Origin: Nostoc sp. TCL26-01 | GTDB lineage: Bacteria; Cyanobacteriota; Cyanobacteriia; Cyanobacteriales; Nostocaceae | DNA: 64,000 bases | Reading direction: 5' to 3' | Assembly: GCF_013393945.1 (NCBI RefSeq) | Contig: NZ_CP040297.1 | Coordinates: 3,814,001-3,878,000, forward strand | Part shown: positions 17,312 to 26,227 of the stretch, piece after piece | Position numbering within the stretch: the stretch's first letter is position 1 | How the letters are laid out: each line of letters starts with the position of its first letter | Notes under the pieces: generated by a model | What the model saw: the letters and a program-made list of their open reading frames with translations, nothing else | Told to the model about the DNA's origin: nothing | The model's database searches: none | Position numbers and translations under genes: made by a program

Positions 17312-17647
17312 GTGGAGAAGTTAGTTAAGTTGGTATTAGTAACTATTTTGTTATTAATTAGTACTGTGAGTTTACCTGCGATCGCCCAAGATAAACCTGA
17401 TGGGGCGCAAATATTTAGTGTTCATTGTGCGGGATGTCATATTAATGGCGGCAATATTATTCGTCGGGGGAAGAATTTACAAAAAAAAGCTTTGAAAAAA
17501 TATGGTATGGATTCGTTAGCAGCAGTCCAATCGATTGTAACTAATGGTAAAAATAATATGTCAGCCTACAAAGACCGTTTGCGTGTCGAGGAAATTCAAG
17601 CAGTGGCAAGTTATGTTTTGGAACAAGCAGAGAAAGGTTGGCGATAA
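17312..17647 (+). CDS. Cytochrome c6-like periplasmic cytochrome
   Basis: The GTG start at 17312 lies just after GAGGAAAGGGA. A signal peptide (LVLVTILLLISTVSLPAIAQ) targets the lumen or periplasm. The mature domain has the heme site CAGCH, the c6-like LQKKALKKYGMDS, the probable axial methionine in NGKNNMSAYKDRL, and the C-terminal EEIQAVASYVLEQAEKGW. Canonical c6 carries electrons from cytochrome b6f to photosystem I. The segment after the heme (NGGNIIRRGKNL) is more basic than typical c6, so this may be one of the paralogues of less certain function. Confidence 0.88.
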   Translation: MEKLVKLVLVTILLLISTVSLPAIAQDKPDGAQIFSVHCAGCHINGGNIIRRGKNLQKKALKKYGMDSLAAVQSIVTNGKNNMSAYKDRLRVEEIQAVASYVLEQAEKGWR

Positions 17648-17675
17648 TTAATTCAAAATACAAAATTAAAAAACA

Positions 17676-18695
17676 ATGATGTTATCAGCAGAGAGTCGTT
17701 TACAATTTACATCTGATTTAAATATTTGTCGGATATTAAATGGTATGTGGCAAGTATCCGGTGGGCATGGTAAAATTAATCCCCAAGCTGCTATCCAGAA
17801 GATGTTAGCTTATGTAGATGCAGGCTTTACTACTTGGGATTTAGCAGATCACTATGGCCCGGCGGAAGACTTTATCGGGGAGTTTCGTCGTCAGTTAATT
17901 GCTAACAGAGGCAAAGCAGCTTTAGCTAATATTCAAGCTTTGACAAAATGGGTTCCTCGTCCTGGTAAGATGACGAAGAAATTGGTTGAGGAAAATATTG
18001 ATATATCCCGGCGACGGATGGATGTAGATGCTTTAGATTTGCTGCAATTCCATTGGTGGGAATATCAGGATAAAAATTATTTGGATGCTCTCCAATATAT
18101 GAGTGAATTGCAAACGGAGGGCAAAATTAAACATTTGGCTTTGACAAATTTTGATACAGAACATTTGCAAATTATTACTCAAGCAGGTATTAAAATTGTC
18201 TCTAACCAAGTGCAATTTTCTTTAGTAGATCGTCGTCCAGAAGTGAAGATGGTAGAGTTTTGTCAACAGCATGACATTAAACTTTTTACCTATGGCACAC
18301 TTTGCGGTGGTTTATTATCAGAAAAATATTTAGGGCAACCAGAACCGCGAGGTTTGGATTTAGCTACGGTTAGCTTGCGAAAATATAAAAATATGATTGA
18401 TGCTTGGGGGGGATGGCGATTATTTCAGGAGTTATTATCTACCCTCAAGCAAATTGCTGATAAGCATGAAGTGAGTATTGCGAATGTGGCAACACGATTT
18501 ATTTTAGAGCAATCTGTGGTTGGTGGTGTCATAGTTGGGGCTAGGTTGGGGTTATCTGAACACATGGATGATAATGCCAAGGTATTTGGTTTTAGTTTAG
18601 ATACTGAAGATAGAAACAGTATCAATAATATATCTAGTCAATCACGAGATTTGTACCAACTAATCGGTGATTGTGGTGATGAATATCGGCGTTAA
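17676..18695 (+). CDS. Aldo/keto reductase
   Basis: The 339-residue TIM-barrel oxidoreductase would use NADPH. The catalytic tetrad is recognisable: Asp and Tyr in TTWDLADHYGPAEDF, Lys in LTKWVPRPGK, His in LLQFHWWEYQD. Later segments are LALTNFDTEHLQII and the cofactor-binding SIANVATRFILEQ/GVIVGARLGLSEH. The substrate is not predictable. The next gene starts only 5 bp after the stop, so the reductase and the glycosyltransferase are probably cotranscribed. Confidence 0.9.
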   Translation: MMLSAESRLQFTSDLNICRILNGMWQVSGGHGKINPQAAIQKMLAYVDAGFTTWDLADHYGPAEDFIGEFRRQLIANRGKAALANIQALTKWVPRPGKMTKKLVEENIDISRRRMDVDALDLLQFHWWEYQDKNYLDALQYMSELQTEGKIKHLALTNFDTEHLQIITQAGIKIVSNQVQFSLVDRRPEVKMVEFCQQHDIKLFTYGTLCGGLLSEKYLGQPEPRGLDLATVSLRKYKNMIDAWGGWRLFQELLSTLKQIADKHEVSIANVATRFILEQSVVGGVIVGARLGLSEHMDDNAKVFGFSLDTEDRNSINNISSQSRDLYQLIGDCGDEYRR

Positions 18696-18700
18696 TAGTT

Positions 18701-19858
18701 ATGCAACGTCTTTTATTGATTACCGAAAGATTTGCTCCTGATTTGGGAGGTTTAGCTAGTAGTGCCACACGATTAGTAACTAGATTATCTCAGTTAAATC
18801 TAGAGGTGGATGTTGTTACTTGGAGTCGTTATTTACAACCGGGTGAAGTCTTACCACCCACATCTTTAGATGAAAAGCCACGCATCTATCGCATTGGTTT
18901 ATATCGCCATTGGGATATGACAATGCCGCACACTTTAAATTTTTTAGAGTGGTTACATCAAACTCGTAATTATCAGGCAATTTGGGGACATTATTTATTT
19001 CCTAGTGGTTTTTTGGCTACTTGGTTTGCGAAATTGCAGGGAATAGCCAGTACCGTGAGTGCGCGTGGTAATGATATTGATAGAGAGATGTTTCCTCCTG
19101 GTGATTTTGCGCGGTTACAATGGACTTTGCAAAATGCCAAAGTCATTACCGCCGTGAGTGGAGATATGTCTCGCAAAATTCAATTGTTGAGTGGACGAGA
19201 TGATGTTTTGGTGTTGAAAAATGCGGTGGATACAGAAATTTTTTCCCCTGTGCCATCTCTTGAGGAATTGAGAGAGTCTTTGGGAATTAATGCTGATGAA
19301 TTGGTGTTAGGATTTTCTGGGGAATTAAGAGAAAAGAAAGGACAACAGTTTTTGTTAACTGCTTTGACAACAGTGCGGCAAAAATATCCAGCTTGTCTAT
19401 TAATTATTGGCGAAGTTAGGGTTGCCCAAGAATCTGTGCTGCAATTATATGCCAGTAATCAGCCAGAAGATGCTCAAAGGGTGATAGTTACAGGACATTT
19501 AGCTAACCCAGAAATAGTTGCAGCTCATCTACAATTATGCGATATTTATCTCCAGCCTTCATTATGGGAAGGTATGCCCAATGCCTTGTTAGAAGCGATG
19601 GCTTGTGGTTGCTGTTGTATTGCTAGTGATGCGGGTGGTATTCCCGAAGTGATTTTACATGGTGAACATGGCTTTTTGTTGCCTCGTTCCCAGTTGCATA
19701 AATTAGGTGAGGCGGTGTTGGAGTGTGTGACAATGCCAGTAGTAGAGAAAAACTTGCTCAAGCAAGCAGCACGCGATCGCATCCTCAATCAATATTCCAT
19801 ATCTCAAGAAAAACAGCAACTTCAAACTCTCATTGATCGCTTGATTCCCAGTTCTTGA
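18701..19858 (+). CDS. Glycosyltransferase family 4 (GT-B)
   Basis: This 385-residue protein has two Rossmann halves. The N-terminal acceptor half begins LLLITERFAPDLGGLASSATRL. The C-terminal half binds the nucleotide sugar, with LGFSGELREKKGQQFL and the E-x7-E region LWEGMPNALLEAMACG followed by SDAGGIPEVI. It probably adds a sugar to a cell-surface polysaccharide or lipid. It follows the aldo/keto reductase by 5 bp, and its 3' end overlaps the convergent glycosyltransferase gene by 37 bp. Confidence 0.9.
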   Translation: MQRLLLITERFAPDLGGLASSATRLVTRLSQLNLEVDVVTWSRYLQPGEVLPPTSLDEKPRIYRIGLYRHWDMTMPHTLNFLEWLHQTRNYQAIWGHYLFPSGFLATWFAKLQGIASTVSARGNDIDREMFPPGDFARLQWTLQNAKVITAVSGDMSRKIQLLSGRDDVLVLKNAVDTEIFSPVPSLEELRESLGINADELVLGFSGELREKKGQQFLLTALTTVRQKYPACLLIIGEVRVAQESVLQLYASNQPEDAQRVIVTGHLANPEIVAAHLQLCDIYLQPSLWEGMPNALLEAMACGCCCIASDAGGIPEVILHGEHGFLLPRSQLHKLGEAVLECVTMPVVEKNLLKQAARDRILNQYSISQEKQQLQTLIDRLIPSS

Positions 19859-21009
19859 TAAGCTGTAGTTAAGGCTGTACCTGCACGTTGCCAAGTATAA
19901 TCCTCGGCAACTCGCACTCTAGCATTGGTTGCTAAGTAAGTCGCTAATTCCCCATGATTCTGTAACTGTAACACGGCATCTTTTATCGCCTTAGCTGAAC
20001 CTGGCTTGACTGCTAAAAAATGCACGCCGTTTTCTCCTAATTCCTGTACTACCTGCATATCACTAGTAATGACGGGGGTTCCTGTCGCCATCCCTTCGAG
20101 GATTTTGAGGGGACAACAGCCTTGAACTAAATTGCGATCGTTGGCTGTGAGAGGAGCTAAAATTACATCGGCAGTATGGATATGTTCTACTAACTGGTTT
20201 TGTGGCATTGGTTCTAAGATATTTAACTTATCTGCCACTCCTAATTTATTAGCTAGTTGTTTTAAACCTTTGATTTGATAATCTCTAGCTTGTCCAATGA
20301 CTGTTAAATCAGCAGTCAAATCTCTATTCACTAATCCTAACGCTTCCACCGCCAGATTCACACCTTGCCAAGGTGAAAGCGTGCCGAAATATAGCATCTG
20401 TAAGCTGGAATTTTGCTGACTTTCACTATAAGTAAATACATTCAAATCTACACCGTTGGGAATTACCCTAATTTTTTCGGCTGATATGCCTCGACTTTGG
20501 AGATATTTAGCTGTCACACTACTAGGTGTGATGAGTAAATCTGCTGCTGCTAAACAAACTTGTTCTTGCGAATATAGCTTGTGTAATAATTCCCGATCAT
20601 CAACAACAGCCGGGTAACGATATTTTAACTCAATGGAAGGTAAACCATTAACTTCAAAAACTAATTTGTCACAATATTGCTTTTTATTACGAGCAATTAT
20701 ATAACCTTCGTAAATTGAACGAATATGGATAATAGCAAATCGCTGTTTGTGTAACCATTGCTGCAACAGACGACGAAAATGTAAAACTCGTTGAATCAAA
20801 TTGTCTCCCAATGCTGGCAACATTGTTTGTTGAATATTGGGATAGATTTGCGGGGAATATATTAATTTTGTCGTTGGTGAAACTGTTACTAAATGTATCT
20901 CACCAAAAGCTGTTGCTAAAGCCTGAGAAAAAGCGGCAATATGAATTGCTGCTCCTTTTGGCGCAGGCACAATATCAAAAGAAATATATGCTATGTTTTG
21001 TTGATTCAC
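19822..21009 (-). CDS. Glycosyltransferase family 4 (GT-B)
   Basis: The protein has 395 residues. The acceptor half starts IAYISFDIVPAPKGAAIH, and the donor half has MLYFGTLSPWQGVNLAVEAL. The conserved acidic motif is in CCPLKILEGMATGTPVITSD. It resembles enzymes that extend exopolysaccharide or glycolipid chains; donor and acceptor are unknown. It is convergent with the preceding glycosyltransferase and the two coding regions overlap at 19822-19858. It is preceded by a 348-bp upstream region shared with the divergent gene at 21358. Confidence 0.9.
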   Translation of the reverse strand: MNQQNIAYISFDIVPAPKGAAIHIAAFSQALATAFGEIHLVTVSPTTKLIYSPQIYPNIQQTMLPALGDNLIQRVLHFRRLLQQWLHKQRFAIIHIRSIYEGYIIARNKKQYCDKLVFEVNGLPSIELKYRYPAVVDDRELLHKLYSQEQVCLAAADLLITPSSVTAKYLQSRGISAEKIRVIPNGVDLNVFTYSESQQNSSLQMLYFGTLSPWQGVNLAVEALGLVNRDLTADLTVIGQARDYQIKGLKQLANKLGVADKLNILEPMPQNQLVEHIHTADVILAPLTANDRNLVQGCCPLKILEGMATGTPVITSDMQVVQELGENGVHFLAVKPGSAKAIKDAVLQLQNHGELATYLATNARVRVAEDYTWQRAGTALTTAYQELGIKRSMRV

Positions 21010-21357
21010 AAATATCTATATATGGCGTTGACAGGTAATTTGCAGTTTGTTATACTGACGGCGAACTTGCATAGGTTTGTTTTTAAAAAATAAAAGTTAT
21101 TAATCAAAATTAATATGGTGGTTCTCAGTTAAGTGAGGTAGAGATTCATGTTTTAAACGCAGAGGGGAGAGGAGGGTTTTCCAGTTTTATTAGCAATGTA
21201 CTAATACCTCATCAGATTAAGAAACGCTATAAAAGTATAGGACTTGGGCAGTGTCACAGATTTTTTATGCAATTTGGTTTTGACATTTGACCATCCTTGT
21301 CAATATTTTTGTGTTCGGTGCATAAGTTTTAAAGTAAGTTAATAGGATTGAAATAAT
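21010..21357. other. Divergent promoter spacer
   Basis: This 348-bp spacer lies between the minus-strand glycosyltransferase and the plus-strand membrane protein gene. I see AT-rich promoter-like DNA but no gene, clear hairpin or repeat that I can name. Confidence 0.4.
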
Positions 21358-22239
21358 ATGCCTATTGAATTAAGCCAATTTCGGAAAAATCTCCTTTATG
21401 CAGTCCAAGCTCCTTTAGTCAATGTCATGCATGATTTACAAACCCTATCAGAGATTGATAGTCTAGCAGAACGCCAACAAAAAAAGTATGGTAAGCAAGC
21501 TCTGTTTAGTTTTATCGGGGGAATTGTCTTATTCATATTTGCTATTGTAGTTAGTGACAAGGGTGGAATAGCGATCGCCTTATTTTTCACTACCCTGGCT
21601 TTGCTAATATTTAGTATCTATGCTTTGGTCAGACGGAGCAAATTCAAACATTTAAATATTGGTAACTATCGATATAATTTAACCAAGCAAGTTGTGCAGA
21701 TGCTGGCAAGGGATATGGATACAGCATCTATATTTGATATAAATTTGTCATTTCAAGCAATTGAAAAAAAAGAGCATCTCATCAGCACTAATTCCCATCC
21801 ACATAAATCGGGATGGAAAATAGATAGTTTTCTCCATGAGTGGTTGATAATTAAAAGTCAGTTTTTAGATAAAACTCGTTTTGAGCTACGTTTAACAGGC
21901 ATGGCTAAAAAACAATATGGCTGGAAACGTGGTAGTAGTGGCAAAAGCAAGTATAAATCAAAATCAAAATCTGGTGGTTTAGATATCGACTTGAGCTTGA
22001 CTTACCCGCAACGCCGCTATGGAGCAGTGAAAATTTTTAAAAATGAAATTAATGATGCCATTAAGCTACCTCAAACATCAATTCTGCGAGGCTTGAGGGT
22101 GACAGAAAAAGCTATTCAGATCAGTGTGAGACTTGCACCACAATTTGCTGAAGATGAATATGCAGTTTATCAAACAATTACATCCATGTTTTTAAGTGGT
22201 TATCAAGTTTTAAATTTAGCCAAGCTAATCGCTAAATAA
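21358..22239 (+). CDS. Membrane-anchored hypothetical protein
   Basis: The 293-residue protein has two adjacent hydrophobic helices at about residues 47-90 (LFSFIGGIVLFIFAIVV and GIAIALFFTTLALLIFSIYAL), giving a hairpin membrane anchor. A cytoplasmic-looking domain of about 200 residues follows. It includes a Lys/Ser-rich linker (RGSSGKSKYKSKSKSGG) and a predicted alpha/beta end with LRVTEKAIQISVRLAPQF. No family is recognised. Its stop overlaps the start of the next gene by one base, so it leads a three-gene operon with a lipoprotein and an FHA protein. Confidence 0.7.
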   Translation: MPIELSQFRKNLLYAVQAPLVNVMHDLQTLSEIDSLAERQQKKYGKQALFSFIGGIVLFIFAIVVSDKGGIAIALFFTTLALLIFSIYALVRRSKFKHLNIGNYRYNLTKQVVQMLARDMDTASIFDINLSFQAIEKKEHLISTNSHPHKSGWKIDSFLHEWLIIKSQFLDKTRFELRLTGMAKKQYGWKRGSSGKSKYKSKSKSGGLDIDLSLTYPQRRYGAVKIFKNEINDAIKLPQTSILRGLRVTEKAIQISVRLAPQFAEDEYAVYQTITSMFLSGYQVLNLAKLIAK

Positions 22240-22910
22240 TGAATATGCAGAAAATATTGTTTAACATCTGTGTCTCCTGCTTGCTACTAACATTAATTAG
22301 TTGCAATAACAATCAGGCGAATAACTCCACAGTCAATCCCAATAGTCCATCGGCAACATCGGTTACTACGAATGTGACAGAAAGTGCTGATAAAGTTAAA
22401 TTTAAAACTGAAGGTGGTGCTGAGTTATTTTCTCTGAAAAAACAAGCCGATGGAGCCAAGTTAGTTGATGCAAGTAATCAAGAACTAGTCAGAATCAAAG
22501 CTGATAAAGCCGGAAAATTTAAATTTAAGAATGCTCAAGATAAAACCTTGGGTTATGTATTCGCTACTAATAGTAACTGGAAATTACAAAATTCAGAAGG
22601 TAAGCAAGATTTATATATTCTCAGTCAGCAGGGGAATAGTTATCAGTTAGTAGATGGAGGTAAAAAAGAGATATACAGTATCAATGCCGATAATAATGGT
22701 TTAGCAATTACTAGCCCAGATAAAAAACTAGTCTATCAAGTGAGAGTTAAAGAAGGCAAAATCTCTTTAAGAAATCCATCGGGAAAAACTGTGTTTTCAA
22801 CCAAATCAAATATATCCCCCATCGCCTTCGCTTGCTTCGGTTTTGATGCACTCACCCGCGAACAACAAGCGGCTTTAGCTTACGCTGTCAGTTCCACAGG
22901 AGGTAAATAA
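22239..22910 (+). CDS. Lipoprotein with repeated beta-strand motifs
   Basis: The 223-residue protein starts with a lipoprotein signal peptide ending in the lipobox LISC (Cys about residue 22) and an Asn/Ser/Thr-rich linker. The rest consists of short repeating strand units such as ELFSLKKQADGAKLVDASNQ, then ELVRIKADKAGKFKF and DLYILSQQGNSYQLVDG, suggesting a beta-propeller or beta-roll surface domain. It is probably anchored on the periplasmic side of a membrane. It overlaps the upstream gene by one base and is followed after 3 bp by the FHA gene. No known family was identified. Confidence 0.72.
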   Translation: MNMQKILFNICVSCLLLTLISCNNNQANNSTVNPNSPSATSVTTNVTESADKVKFKTEGGAELFSLKKQADGAKLVDASNQELVRIKADKAGKFKFKNAQDKTLGYVFATNSNWKLQNSEGKQDLYILSQQGNSYQLVDGGKKEIYSINADNNGLAITSPDKKLVYQVRVKEGKISLRNPSGKTVFSTKSNISPIAFACFGFDALTREQQAALAYAVSSTGGK

Positions 22911-22913
22911 GTC

Positions 22914-23531
22914 TTGCAGATTCAGCTAAGTTGGATAGATCCTAACACGGGAAATCGCCGCGAACCAATATTAGAAACCCCAGTAGCTATTGGCAGACAA
23001 TTCTCAGCCATGCCACCACAAAACAATGGTCAAAGAGTTTCCAGAATAGCTATCGAAGATGACTTAATAGCAGACTACCACGCTTTAATTGATTGGCAAA
23101 ATCAGGAGTTAATCATTATTAGCCAAAATACACCCAATGGCATTCAAGTTAATGGTGTACAGCTAAATAATGGTAGTTTAGATAATGGCGATCGCCTGCA
23201 AATCGGTAGTTGTGAAATAGTCGTCAACTTTACTCCTACTGTATCAAGTGGTGAGTGCGATCGCATGGTAGGATTTCTATTTAAACGTCGTTGTGGACGT
23301 ACAGATAGAATAGATTGCCCTCACTGTAACCCAACGTATCAAGAAGATTACGCTTACTATTCTGGTTACGGCGATTATCACTCTGGATGTTGGGGAAGTG
23401 ATTATTATTATAACCGCGATCGCTATTATTATAACCCGGAAACCGGCAATGTAGACTTTACAGAAGCCGATGCCATGAGTTTAGAAAATGAATATGATGG
23501 AGATTTTGAACAAAATATGGGAGCAAGTTAA
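22914..23531 (+). CDS. FHA domain protein with a tyrosine-rich tail
   Basis: The start is TTG at 22914, three bases after the previous stop. Residues about 20-95 form an FHA domain: TPVAIGRQFSAM holds the Gly-Arg of the phosphothreonine pocket, followed by RVSRIAIEDDLIADYHALI and the NGIQVNGVQL strand. Residues 120-145 contain four cysteines (RRCGRTDRIDCPHCN). The remaining tail is very rich in Tyr, Gly and Asp (for example YYYNRDRYYY). It probably reads threonine phosphorylation; no Ser/Thr kinase gene is in this window. Confidence 0.82.
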   Translation: MQIQLSWIDPNTGNRREPILETPVAIGRQFSAMPPQNNGQRVSRIAIEDDLIADYHALIDWQNQELIIISQNTPNGIQVNGVQLNNGSLDNGDRLQIGSCEIVVNFTPTVSSGECDRMVGFLFKRRCGRTDRIDCPHCNPTYQEDYAYYSGYGDYHSGCWGSDYYYNRDRYYYNPETGNVDFTEADAMSLENEYDGDFEQNMGAS

Positions 23532-23532
23532 A

Positions 23533-23620
23533 ATAATTCGTAATTCGTAATACCCTACGGGAAGGCTTGCGCCTACGTAATACTCGCCAAAGGCGAGAAG
23601 CAAGCTACGTAATTCGTAGT
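23533..23620. repeat. Dispersed hairpin repeat, copy 2 (CTTGCGCCTACGT type)
   Basis: The block shares TAATTCGTAATTCGTAA, GCTTGCGCCTACGT and GCAAGCTACGTAATT with the block at 15101-15181. Here the central CGCC-AAA-GGCG hairpin is perfect, suggesting this copy is better preserved. Confidence 0.8.
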
Positions 23621-23646
23621 TACAATTCAAGATAAAATTTTCTTGC

Positions 23647-23690
23647 TATTGACAATTGACTATTGACTATTGACCATTGACCAATGACTA
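23647..23690. repeat. STRR array running into a start codon
   Basis: TGACAAT, TGACTAT (twice) and TGACCAT/TGACCAA heptamers lead into CAATGACTAAA. The ATG of the next gene at 23684 is part of a heptamer. Confidence 0.8.
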
Positions 23691-24679
23691 AAACTTGGTT
23701 AATTTATGCCCTTGGGGGTGGTTGGGGACATTTGACTCGTGCTTTGTCGTTGGGGAGAATTGCAGCCAAGCAACGAAAAGTTCGCATTATTACGAATAGT
23801 CCGTACGCATCACAAATTAACAATGAAGGTTGTTTAATACATTGGATTCCTGACAATACAAGTTTTTCGGCAACTTGTGTAAAAGTCCGGGAAATCTTAC
23901 TCAATACTCACTATGATTGCTTAATTATTGACACCTTCCCCAGAGGTTTAGGTGGAGAATTAGTAGATATTTTACCCCAGTTGCCACACATACCGCGAAT
24001 TCTCATTCATCGAGATATCAATCCTCGTTATGTGATCGAGAAAGAGTTGCGATCGTTTGTTGTGGCAAACTTTGATGCTGTAATTGTACCTGGGGAAGGA
24101 ACAGATTTAGCATTGGCTGATTTACCTGGAGTCCTGCACACAGCACCGTGGTTAATTCGCAACTCTGAGGAATTAGCCGATAAGATGAGTGTGCGATCGC
24201 ATATCTTTCCATCTGATATATCAAGTTTAAGTATCATAATTTGTGCATCTGGTCAAGCATCAGAATTATCTCTATTTGGTCAACTCACACTGGCGTTACA
24301 TCAAGCTTTCCCAGAATGTACAGTCAGAATTTTATCTCCTGTGTGTCCTGTAAATTGTCCCGAAAGTTTGTGGATAGTCCATCATCCCGGTATTGAATGT
24401 CTAGCGGCGGCGGATATTGTTGTTGGTGGGGGAGGATACAACACGGTTTACGAATGTGCCTCTGTGGGTGTACCTTTGGTAGCATTGGCACTACCGCGAC
24501 TGTATGATCGCCAACACAAAAGAGTTAGCAAAGGTTATTGGGTGCAAAATATCGCCGAAGCGCTGGCTACAGTCAGGATATTACTAGACCAAAGAGACAC
24601 GAAAAATCAATCTTTCGTGCGAACTTACACCAATGGTGCTATCCAAGCAGTACATCACATCATAAATTATGAGTTATAA
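23684..24679 (+). CDS. MurG-like (GT-B) glycosyltransferase
   Basis: The 331-residue protein begins with the glycine-rich acceptor loop LGGGWGHLTRALSLGRIA, as in MurG/UGT-type enzymes. The C-terminal nucleotide-sugar site is VVGGGGYNTVYECASVGVPL, followed by PRLYDRQHKR. Its length is shorter than MurG and the peptidoglycan enzyme's own motifs are absent, so another glycosylation is more likely. It lies just upstream of an FtsW/RodA gene (63 bp), which could hint at an envelope role. The start codon lies inside an STRR heptamer. Confidence 0.8.
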   Translation: MTKTWLIYALGGGWGHLTRALSLGRIAAKQRKVRIITNSPYASQINNEGCLIHWIPDNTSFSATCVKVREILLNTHYDCLIIDTFPRGLGGELVDILPQLPHIPRILIHRDINPRYVIEKELRSFVVANFDAVIVPGEGTDLALADLPGVLHTAPWLIRNSEELADKMSVRSHIFPSDISSLSIIICASGQASELSLFGQLTLALHQAFPECTVRILSPVCPVNCPESLWIVHHPGIECLAAADIVVGGGGYNTVYECASVGVPLVALALPRLYDRQHKRVSKGYWVQNIAEALATVRILLDQRDTKNQSFVRTYTNGAIQAVHHIINYEL

Positions 24680-24742
24680 GTTTATGAGTGTTATTTCTAA
24701 CTCTTAATCCTTAACTCCTAACTTTTTACCCTGTAATGAATC

Positions 24743-25933
24743 GTGAAGCTACGTAGCCTGATTCCACTTTTTGATGATTCAGTTTCCACTTGGGCATTAG
24801 AAGCGCGACTGTTGCGCTGGCTAACATTTACTTGGCTCTTTGTCGGGTTAATTATGCTGTTTTCAGCATCCTATGTAGTAGCTGATGTCCGTCAAGGCGA
24901 TGGGTTGTATTACTTTAAGCGGCAAATCCTCTGGGTTTTCGCTTCCCTGATTGGTTTTAACATCATCGTCAATCAACCCTTACAAAAAATCATGGGTAAA
25001 TCCCATTGGTTGCTAGGGCTATTTTTAGTACTAATTTTTGTTACCCTCATCCCCGGATTAGGGAAAAAAGCCTTTGATGCCGCCCGTTGGATAGCCCTTG
25101 GACCTATTCCCATTCAACCCTCAGAATTAATTAAACCCTTTTTAGTACTACAAAGTGCCAGATTATTTGGACAATGGGAAAAGTTAACTTGGCGAGTCCG
25201 TCTGACTTGGCTAGGGATTTTTGGTTTAGTCATATTAGGGATTCTGGCTCAACCTAACCTCAGTACAGCCGCCCTTTGCGGGATGACAATTTGGCTAATT
25301 GCCCTAGCAGGTGGTGTACCTTACAAATACTTGGCAGGAACAGCCGTTGGAGGAGTTTTATTAGGCCTACTCAGTATTAGCATCAAAGAATATCAGCGCA
25401 AACGGGTGATGTCATTTCTCAACCCTTGGGCAGATGCCACAGGTGACGGTTATCAGTTAGTACAGAGCCTCTTAGCCGTTGGTTCTGGGAAAACTTGGGG
25501 TGCGGGATTTGGGATGTCGCAACAAAAATTATTTTATTTGCCCATTCAAGACACTGACTTTATTTTCGCTGTCTTTGCTGAAGAATTTGGCTTTATTGGC
25601 AGTATAGTTTTGCTGACACTCCTAGCCTTATTTGCCACCTTGGGTTTAATTGTCGCCCTAAAAGCTAAAAATCCTGTGCATCGCTTGGTAGCGATCGGTG
25701 TCACCATAGTCATGACAGGACAATCATTGCTACACATTGGCGTAGCTACAGGTGCTTTACCCACCACAGGTTTACCCCTACCCATGTTTAGTTATGGTGG
25801 TAACTCGATGATAGCCAGCTTAATCGGTACAGCTTTGTTAATTCGTGTAGCCAGAGAGAGCAGCGAAGCCGAAGTAGTCCCATTAAGAAGACCCCAATCA
25901 GCAAATAGACGACAGCGTCGGCGGATGTTTTAA
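24743..25933 (+). CDS. FtsW/RodA/SpoVE family peptidoglycan polymerase
   Basis: This is a 396-residue polytopic membrane protein with about ten hydrophobic helices. Family signatures include FNIIVNQPL after helix 2, ARWIALGPIPIQPSELIK, then GDGYQLVQSLLAVGSGKTWG, and the C-terminal LPTTGLPLPMFSYGGNSMIA. SEDS proteins polymerise lipid II in septal (FtsW) or lateral (RodA) wall synthesis. The sequence looks closer to FtsW, but the class is not certain. GTG 24743 is chosen because the nearby ATG at 24736 is out of frame and meets a stop. Confidence 0.92.
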   Translation: MKLRSLIPLFDDSVSTWALEARLLRWLTFTWLFVGLIMLFSASYVVADVRQGDGLYYFKRQILWVFASLIGFNIIVNQPLQKIMGKSHWLLGLFLVLIFVTLIPGLGKKAFDAARWIALGPIPIQPSELIKPFLVLQSARLFGQWEKLTWRVRLTWLGIFGLVILGILAQPNLSTAALCGMTIWLIALAGGVPYKYLAGTAVGGVLLGLLSISIKEYQRKRVMSFLNPWADATGDGYQLVQSLLAVGSGKTWGAGFGMSQQKLFYLPIQDTDFIFAVFAEEFGFIGSIVLLTLLALFATLGLIVALKAKNPVHRLVAIGVTIVMTGQSLLHIGVATGALPTTGLPLPMFSYGGNSMIASLIGTALLIRVARESSEAEVVPLRRPQSANRRQRRRMF

Positions 25934-26065
25934 CAGTGAACAGTTATCAAGTGAGTGATGACTGTTCACTGTTCTAATTAAAAACTAACTCCTTTGCAAG
26001 TTAGCAATAAATAACAGGTTTCTTTGAAGCATTCCCTATCTGTCGTAGCACCTAATGATTGGTTC

Positions 26066-26089
26066 GGTGCGTTCACAAAGTAACGCACC
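26066..26089. repeat. Hairpin downstream of the ftsW/rodA-like gene
   Basis: There is a perfect 8-bp stem GGTGCGTT / AACGCACC with an 8-nt loop, but no T run. The rest of 25934-26227 contains three HIP1 octamers and no gene. Confidence 0.5.
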
Positions 26090-26227
26090 CCATAAGATCA
26101 AAGCGATCGCATTTTGTATGTATAATAGGCTGTACCTTAAAACCATTAACTTTGTGTAATAATCGCGTTTTGTACTGCGATCGCACCTTGATTCTCAGAT
26201 AGCGATCGCCATTGTGGCATTTAGTGA

